Origin: Prolixibacteraceae bacterium | GTDB taxonomy: Bacteria > Bacteroidota > Bacteroidia > Bacteroidales > Prolixibacteraceae | Reading direction: 5' to 3' | DNA: 11,386 nucleotides | NCBI GenBank assembly: GCA_016788685.1 | Contig: JAEUSS010000009.1 | Coordinates: 1 to 11,386 of the forward strand | Program-made: the position numbers and the translations under genes | Shown here: positions 7,399-11,386 of the stretch, in pieces | Position numbering within the stretch: position 1 is the stretch's first letter | Layout of the letters: every line of letters begins with the position of its first letter | Notes under the pieces: model-generated | What the model was told of the DNA's origin: nothing | What the model saw: only the letters and a program-made list of their open reading frames with translations | The model's database searches: none

Positions 7399-8049
7399 TT
7401 AATCCAGCAGCACTTCTGCCAGTTCGTCGACCGATCCGACCAGATAATCCGGATTGCAGGCATTGATCGATTCTGTCGTTCCGAAGCCGTATGCGACGGC
7501 AATGGACGAAATTTCGTTTTCTTTGGCGCCAATCAAATCATAATGCGTGTCGCCAATCATTACCACAGAGGCTGAAGCGCTAATTTGATTACGATTAAGC
7601 AATCCGGTGATCAACTCGCCTTTGGACGACTGTTTTCCCGATTGCTCCGCGCCTATTAAGTCATCAATATACCTGTCGAACTCAAGATGGCGAACAATCA
7701 TCTGGGCATATTTTTCGTATTTCGAAGTAGCCACGTAAACACGTTTTCCGGAAAGGTGCAGTTCTTCCAGCAATTCAGAAATTCCATGATAGGCTTCATT
7801 CTCGCACCACCCTTTCTCTCCGAAGTAGGCCCTGAAATGCTCCACCGCCTGTTCGGTATGGCGATCGTTGAGCCCGAACAACCTTTTAAATCCATCCTGA
7901 AGCGGCGGTCCGATAAACTGATCCCGAATTTCTTCTGAATATCCGTCAATATGCATCTGACGGAGGGCATAGCGCAACGAGTTTCCAATACCCTGCCGCG
8001 AATCAATTAATGTACCGTCAAGGTCAAAAAGAATATGAGTAAAAGACAT
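7399..8049 (-). CDS. HAD superfamily hydrolase, subfamily IA (phosphoglycolate phosphatase-like)
   Basis: This is a 216-residue HAD phosphatase with an alpha-helical cap. The catalytic residues are in place: nucleophile Asp9 and acid/base Asp11 in FDLDGTLIDS, motif II Thr108/Ser109 in VYVATSK, motif III Lys143 in QSSKGELI, and motif IV Asp167 and Asp171 in MIGDTHYD. The cap contains QFIGPPLQDGFKRLFGL (44-60), a segment typical of the Gph-like group that dephosphorylates small phosphometabolites or nucleotides. No signal peptide is seen, so it is cytosolic. The ATG at 8049 gives the usual short lead before the first strand. It may share a transcript with the small gene upstream (63 bases away) and the lipid kinase downstream. 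Substrate assignment by motif alone is unsafe; phosphoglycolate is one possibility. Confidence 0.9.
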   Translation of the reverse strand: MSFTHILFDLDGTLIDSRQGIGNSLRYALRQMHIDGYSEEIRDQFIGPPLQDGFKRLFGLNDRHTEQAVEHFRAYFGEKGWCENEAYHGISELLEELHLSGKRVYVATSKYEKYAQMIVRHLEFDRYIDDLIGAEQSGKQSSKGELITGLLNRNQISASASVVMIGDTHYDLIGAKENEISSIAVAYGFGTTESINACNPDYLVGSVDELAEVLLD

Positions 8050-8068
8050 AACAAATGGTTATATATGA

Positions 8069-8095
8069 GTAGAGACGTAAATTTTACGCCTCTAC
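8069..8095. repeat. GTAGAG...CTCTAC palindromic intergenic repeat
   Basis: A 27-base palindrome has 13-base arms, GTAGAGACGTAAA (8069-8081) and TTTACGCCTCTAC (8083-8095), pairing at 12 of 13 positions around a single central T. It fills the gap between the ABM-like gene and the HAD phosphatase gene. From memory, palindromes of the GTAGAGACG...CGTCTCTAC type are dispersed in many copies in Bacteroidota and cyanobacterial genomes. It lacks a T-run on the minus strand, so it is not a standard terminator of the upstream gene; on the plus strand it is followed by an AT-rich stretch with a run of five T. Confidence 0.6.
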
Positions 8096-8112
8096 AATTA
8101 TTATTTTTCTAT

Positions 8113-8421
8113 TTATTCTTCATCCGGCTCTAAACTAATCCAGATTCTTTGTCTGGTGCGGCTGGCAGTTTTTGCTTTTTCTTCGAGCAGATCGTAATCG
8201 GCTTTCCGGCTTTTCACAAACTCGTTAAAGGCTTCTTCCGACGACCATTCGTCGATAACCAGAAAAACGCCATCGCCTTCACCACTTTCGAGCACATCAG
8301 TTCCCTGATAGTCGGACGATTTACTGAAAAACCTCACCCATTCGCCTTTCGCATCGTAGAACTTTTCGAACTTTTCGCGTTCCTTAAACTTTACTTTTAG
8401 CTCCCAGATAACCTGAAACAT
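8113..8421 (-). CDS. Small protein, probable dimeric alpha/beta barrel (ABM-like)
   Basis: The 102-residue product was not recognised at family level with certainty. It reads like a ferredoxin-fold dimeric alpha/beta barrel as in antibiotic biosynthesis monooxygenase (ABM)-type proteins: a first strand FQVIWELKVK, a helix with aromatic residues (REKFEKFYDAKGEWVRFF), a strand after a polar loop (DYQGTDVLESG), the strand VFLVIDEWSSEEAFNEFVKS that is typical of the family's second half, then a helix and final strand RIWISLEP. The tail is acidic. No signal peptide or membrane segment is present. Proteins of this fold act as small oxygenases, isomerases or simply ligand binders, so no activity should be assumed. 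The ATG at 8421 precedes the first strand directly, and a candidate promoter lies 38-69 bases upstream. Confidence 0.75.
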   Translation of the reverse strand: MFQVIWELKVKFKEREKFEKFYDAKGEWVRFFSKSSDYQGTDVLESGEGDGVFLVIDEWSSEEAFNEFVKSRKADYDLLEEKAKTASRTRQRIWISLEPDEE

Positions 8422-8458
8422 AGTCGGAGTGATTGATTATTAAAGTGCAAATGTGCGG

Positions 8459-8490
8459 AAAAACTAATTCAGAATCAATGTTAACGCAAA
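8459..8490 (-). promoter_or_regulatory. Candidate Bacteroidota-type promoter for the ABM-like gene
   Basis: Read on the minus strand, a TTTG at 8490-8487 (within TTTTTG) is followed after 20 bases by TAGTTTTT at 8466-8459, which matches the Bacteroidota -7 consensus TAnnTTTG at five of six fixed positions. The spacing fits the -33/-7 layout known from Bacteroides. This would start transcription about 30 bases before the ATG at 8421. AT-rich intergenic DNA yields such matches by chance fairly often. Confidence 0.4.
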
Positions 8491-8534
8491 AAGTAAACGA
8501 GCAATATGAAAACAAAAATCTACTTTTCTTTGAT

Positions 8535-10853
8535 TTATAGCCTGTTCAACTTACCATCGAACGAATAAACTTTACCTTTTTCGGTATCGAATCCGACTAA
8601 TTTTCCGGCATAATTAAGATTGCATTTTTGCCCTGCTTTTGATAAAACTTTCAATTCCGCAAGTTTTCCTTCTTTCCAGCTAAACGAGAGTTCAAACCCT
8701 CCGCGAGCGCACACTCCTGATATTTTTCCTGAAGGAAGTGCATCGGGCAGAGCCGGCAAAAGATCGATTGACCCCAGATGACTTTGCACCAGCATCTCGA
8801 TCATTCCGGCCGGAGCCCCAAAGTTTCCATCAATCTGGAAAGGCGGATGGGCATCAAACAAATTGGTGTACGAACCGCCGCCTCCGGTACAAACCGTGTT
8901 TTCAATCTGCACCGGACGGAACAACAGTTTGATCATTTCGTAGGCATGGTTTCCGTCGAGAAACCGCGCCCAAAAGTTAATTTTCCAGGCCAGGCTCCAG
9001 CCCGTTCCGTCGTCGCCCCGATAGATGAGCGACTGGCGGGCAGCTTTCATCAACTCCGGACTTTCCTTCCAGTTGATTTCATTTCCGGGGTGTACGCCCC
9101 ACAAATGCGAAACATGACGGTGTTTGTTGTTGGGATCGTCTTTGTCTTCCATCCATTCCTGCAATTGCCCGTGTTTGCCGATTTGGTCCGGAGCAATCTG
9201 CGGAACCATTTCTTTTAGTTTAGCTGCAAACGTTTGATCGGTTCCCAGTATTTCGGAAGCCGAAATGCAAGCCCTGAAAAGCGTACGGATGATTTGGTGA
9301 TCCATCGTTGGGCCGGCAACCAACCCGCCATTTTCCGGAGAATTGGAAGGCGTGCTGATCAGGTAGCCGGTCTTCGTATCTTTGATCAGGAACCGGGTGA
9401 AAAACTCAGCAGCACCTCTCATCAGCGGATAAGCCTTGCTTTTCAGAAATTCCTGGTCGTGCGAAAACTGGTAATGCTCCCACAAATGAAGGCTCAGCCA
9501 GGCGCCACCGGTAACCCAAATACCGTGGTCAGAGGCGTTTATTGGAGCTGTTCCCCGCCAGATGTCGGTGTTGTGGTGCAGCACCCAGCCGTTTGCGTTG
9601 TAATGCTCTTTGGCCACTGTTCTTCCGGTTTCGGAGCAGTCAGCAAGCATGGTGTAAAGCGGCTCCTGGCATTCGGCCAGATTGGCCACTTCGGCCGGCC
9701 AGTAGTTCATTTCGGTATTGATGTTCACCGTGTATTTGCTGTCCCACGCCGGGGCGAGCTGGTCGTTCCAGATTCCCTGCAAATTGGCTGGCTGTGTTCC
9801 GGGGCGGCTGCTCGAAATCAGCAGGTATCGGCCATACTGAATGTACAAAGCCAATAGCTGAGGATCGTCGGGATTTTTGTTGAACCCGATGATTCGCTCG
9901 TTGGTTGGCAACTTCATCCGTTCGTTTTCGGTAAACTGAACATCGAAGCGACCAAACAATTTCTGATAGTCGGCCAGATGAGCAGAATACACCCGATCGA
10001 ATTTTTTATTTTCCACTTTCGCCAATGTTTCCTGAACCTTTTGTTCAGGATTTCCGCTCACATCCTTATAATTGATGTAATTGGTTGCCGCTGCCAGATA
10101 AAGGGTCGCTGTTTTTGCTCCTGAAACTGAAAGCTGATTTTCGCCGGTTTTTACTGTTCCGTCGGTTATCACTTTTACGGAGGCAACTCCGCGCAATGCG
10201 CCATCTTTCACTTGTACATTCAGTGTCATGGCGTTTCCTGAAGTTTTTACTGTTTTCGATTCGTGTAGTGCGTCCATCAAAATCGAGAAATTCAGGGCTT
10301 TTTTCTGGTTTGCGGTCAACCGGATAACAATCACCTGATCGGGGTTGGACGAAATGTATTCGCGGGTAAAGTTTACGCCGTTCGATTGATAAGTTACCCG
10401 GTGTATCGAGTTCTTTAAATCAAGCTCGCGATGATAGTTGGTAAATCCGGATTGATCGGGGAAATGAAGATTCAGGTCTCCAAAGGCCTGATATGCTTTT
10501 TGACGAACCGGCACGCCCATAAACTCCTTCATGGCCAAATCTTCGGCTTCTTTTTGTTTGCCATCAAAAATCAGCTGCCTGATTTGCGCTAAATATTGAT
10601 GAGCTCCCTGGTGTGCGTAATCATTTGGAGCTCCGGTCCACAAAGTCTCTTCATTAAACTGGATGCGGTCGTTTTCGACACCGCCAAAAATCATGGCGCC
10701 CAGGCGTCCGTTTCCGATGGGCAACGCTTCGGTCCATTTTTGAGCGGGTTTACTGTACCAAAGTCTGAGGTGATGGTTTTGTTCTTTCGCCTGCAAAGCC
10801 AGAGACAACAACAGAAATCCGGTCAGGACAGGTAAGATTGATTTTGCTTTCAT
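8535..10853 (-). CDS. Alpha-L-fucosidase, glycoside hydrolase family 95, secreted
   Basis: This 772-residue GH95 enzyme should hydrolyse terminal alpha-1,2-linked fucose with inversion; a few family members instead act on alpha-L-galactose. A type I signal peptide (positive start, hydrophobic LPVLTGFLLLSLAL, cleavage after LQA at about residue 22) sends it to the periplasm. The N-terminal beta domain starts LRLWYSKPAQKWTEALPIGNGRLGAM with the GH95 NEETLWTG motif. In the (alpha/alpha)6 barrel, catalytic positions equivalent to those of Bifidobacterium AfcA are visible: Asn377 and Asn379 (NINTEMNYWP), the general acid Glu507 (TPSNSPEN), and Asp675 (FQIDGNFG). Family length is about 750-800, so it is complete. 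The ATG at 10853 gives the signal peptide. It stands alone between gaps of 113 and 123 bases, with a short palindrome at 10926-10938 upstream. Together with the beta-mannosidase it points to degradation of fucosylated and mannosylated glycans. Confidence 0.95.
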   Translation of the reverse strand: MKAKSILPVLTGFLLLSLALQAKEQNHHLRLWYSKPAQKWTEALPIGNGRLGAMIFGGVENDRIQFNEETLWTGAPNDYAHQGAHQYLAQIRQLIFDGKQKEAEDLAMKEFMGVPVRQKAYQAFGDLNLHFPDQSGFTNYHRELDLKNSIHRVTYQSNGVNFTREYISSNPDQVIVIRLTANQKKALNFSILMDALHESKTVKTSGNAMTLNVQVKDGALRGVASVKVITDGTVKTGENQLSVSGAKTATLYLAAATNYINYKDVSGNPEQKVQETLAKVENKKFDRVYSAHLADYQKLFGRFDVQFTENERMKLPTNERIIGFNKNPDDPQLLALYIQYGRYLLISSSRPGTQPANLQGIWNDQLAPAWDSKYTVNINTEMNYWPAEVANLAECQEPLYTMLADCSETGRTVAKEHYNANGWVLHHNTDIWRGTAPINASDHGIWVTGGAWLSLHLWEHYQFSHDQEFLKSKAYPLMRGAAEFFTRFLIKDTKTGYLISTPSNSPENGGLVAGPTMDHQIIRTLFRACISASEILGTDQTFAAKLKEMVPQIAPDQIGKHGQLQEWMEDKDDPNNKHRHVSHLWGVHPGNEINWKESPELMKAARQSLIYRGDDGTGWSLAWKINFWARFLDGNHAYEMIKLLFRPVQIENTVCTGGGGSYTNLFDAHPPFQIDGNFGAPAGMIEMLVQSHLGSIDLLPALPDALPSGKISGVCARGGFELSFSWKEGKLAELKVLSKAGQKCNLNYAGKLVGFDTEKGKVYSFDGKLNRL

Positions 10854-10925
10854 TAGTTCGGTTAAAGTTTAATTTCTGAAGGTTGAAAATACGGAAAATC
10901 GGGCAATAACTGTCCTGCTCCATGC

Positions 10926-10938
10926 TGTTTCAGAAACA
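10926..10938. promoter_or_regulatory. Candidate operator palindrome upstream of GH95 fucosidase
   Basis: The 13-base sequence TGTTTCAGAAACA is a perfect palindrome around a central A and lies 72 bases before the fucosidase start. The position would suit a repressor or activator site, but it is short, only one copy is seen, and no regulator gene is next to it. Confidence 0.25.
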
Positions 10939-10976
10939 AAGTAAAAGTTAGATTCAGTGATAAAGCTAAAATTGTT

Positions 10977-11234
10977 CTAATTGTGTTTTCTGATCAGGCA
11001 GTAGTTACCCAAAAACAGCAGCCCGACGATCGTTGGAAGGCTAATCATCATCCAGGTTCCTCCCCGGATTCCGGTTGGGCCGAAGAGAAAGATCATGCAA
11101 AGACTCATCCCCAGAAGTAAAATCCCGGCAAGGTCTTCGCGCCGCCAGACCAGCCACAATACCACCAGCATGAAGATCGTGAAAAGGTTATGAATGAAAA
11201 AGCCACCCAGTTCTTGGAGAAAAGTTCCCTCCAT
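10977..11234 (-). CDS. Small three-helix membrane protein of unknown function
   Basis: The 85 residues do not match a family I can name safely. Three hydrophobic stretches look membrane-spanning: about 12-30 (FFIHNLFTIFMLVVLWLVW), 35-51 (LAGILLLGMSLCMIFLF) and 60-80 (WMMISLPTIVGLLFLGNYC). The first is followed by the polar turn RREDLAG, and the second by a Gly-rich loop GPTGIRGG. The C-terminus is basic (IRKHN). The amino-acid pattern is clearly that of a real protein rather than a shadow frame: strongly hydrophobic and with charged residues only in loops. The ATG at 11234 is the first in frame. A perfect TAnnTTTG box and a direct repeat lie upstream. It is followed by a 123-base gap before the fucosidase, with no obvious terminator. 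Confidence 0.7.
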   Translation of the reverse strand: MEGTFLQELGGFFIHNLFTIFMLVVLWLVWRREDLAGILLLGMSLCMIFLFGPTGIRGGTWMMISLPTIVGLLFLGNYCLIRKHN

Positions 11235-11243
11235 CGAAAATAG

Positions 11244-11295
11244 CTTGTAACGAAGTTAGGGTAATTTTCTTCAAATCTTGTCACAGAGTTAGGGT
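11244..11295. repeat. Pair of 19-base direct repeats, 33 bases apart
   Basis: CTTGTAACGAAGTTAGGGT at 11244-11262 recurs as CTTGTCACAGAGTTAGGGT at 11277-11295, with three differences in 19 bases. The start-to-start distance of 33 bases is about three helical turns. The pair sits between the candidate -7 box and the ATG of the small membrane gene, so it would lie in the transcript leader or act as a double operator for a regulator. A simple local duplication is the alternative. Confidence 0.5.
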
Positions 11296-11300
11296 TGTTT

Positions 11301-11308
11301 CAAATATA
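11301..11308 (-). promoter_or_regulatory. Candidate -7 promoter box for small membrane protein gene
   Basis: On the minus strand the bases read TATATTTG, an exact match to the Bacteroidota -7 consensus TAnnTTTG. Transcription would start some 60 bases before the ATG at 11234. No TTTG is found at the expected -33 distance, where the sequence instead enters the terminator stem, so support is partial. Confidence 0.35.
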
Positions 11309-11314
11309 AAAAGA

Positions 11315-11349
11315 TTAAAAAAACCCGTCTTCTCGTAAGAAAACGGGTT
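11315..11349 (-). terminator. Terminator of a minus-strand unit mostly beyond the right edge
   Basis: Seven-base arms AACCCGT (11322-11328) and ACGGGTT (11343-11349) pair, then after one C/A mismatch TTCT pairs with AGAA around the loop CGTA. On the minus strand the stem is followed by seven T, then AATCTTTTT, a clear rho-independent signature. It should end a gene to the right; one minus-strand frame at the edge ends at a TAA (11353-11355), just four bases before the stem, and could be its last ten codons, but that is too short to call. The plus-strand tail has no T-run. Confidence 0.8.
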
Positions 11350-11386
11350 CGGTTATAATAGAGTAAGCAGCCGATCCGCCTGAAGC

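Noticed and set aside
9234..9857. 207-residue plus-strand frame
   Set aside because: It is fully antisense to the GH95 fucosidase, whose catalytic motifs lie on the opposite strand. The composition is low in hydrophobic core segments and no family motif is visible.
11353..11386. Possible last ten codons of a minus-strand gene at the right edge
   Set aside because: One frame ends at TAA just before the terminator, but about 32 bases are too few to support a gene call; an RNA gene end is equally possible.
1..11386. A new defence or mobile gene system
   Set aside because: Every gene of reasonable size fits a known family or an ordinary small protein; no transposase, integrase, CRISPR repeat, toxin-antitoxin pair or reverse transcriptase was seen. 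Interest is limited to the non-coding elements.

Overview
The window looks like chromosomal sequence of a free-living, glycan-degrading member of the Bacteroidota. Within the class Bacteroidia, a marine or sediment lineage near Marinilabiliales/Prolixibacteraceae is my guess from the gene set, not something the sequence proves. Supporting signs are a lipoprotein GH2 beta-mannosidase and a secreted GH95 alpha-L-fucosidase, start codons with AT-rich leaders and no clear Shine-Dalgarno sequence, two upstream matches to the Bacteroidota-type promoter (TTTG ... TAnnTTTG), and a terminator built on the GAGGCTGTTTCA hairpin often seen in this phylum.

Layout. Plus strand, left: the 3' part of a sugar phosphate isomerase/epimerase-like TIM barrel, closed by a strong terminator; a 448-base gene-free leader; a beta-mannosidase lipoprotein; a 114-base self-complementary element; and a stand-alone CheY-like receiver protein. 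The receiver converges on a long minus-strand block. Read right to left from the right edge, that block holds a three-helix small membrane protein, GH95 alpha-L-fucosidase, a small probable alpha/beta-barrel (ABM-like) protein, a HAD phosphatase, a diacylglycerol/lipid kinase family protein, MscL, an LD-carboxypeptidase (S66 family) and a YraN-family nuclease-like protein. The last two overlap by ATGA and are probably translationally coupled. A terminator separates mscL from the LD-carboxypeptidase pair, and another at the right edge closes a minus-strand transcription unit lying mostly outside the window.

Function. The two glycoside hydrolases are both exported and fit trimming of mannose- and fucose-containing glycans in the periplasm, but no SusC/SusD pair, sulfatase or sensor is in view, so a polysaccharide utilization locus cannot be claimed. 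The middle minus block is mainly envelope and housekeeping functions (lipid phosphorylation, osmotic release valve, murein peptide trimming). I see no defence system, CRISPR array, tRNA, rRNA or transposase gene. The items most worth a second look are non-coding: the 114-base hairpin element with TA flanks (3797-3910), a GTAGAG...CTCTAC palindromic repeat (8069-8095), and a 33-base-spaced direct repeat in the leader of the small membrane gene (11244-11295).
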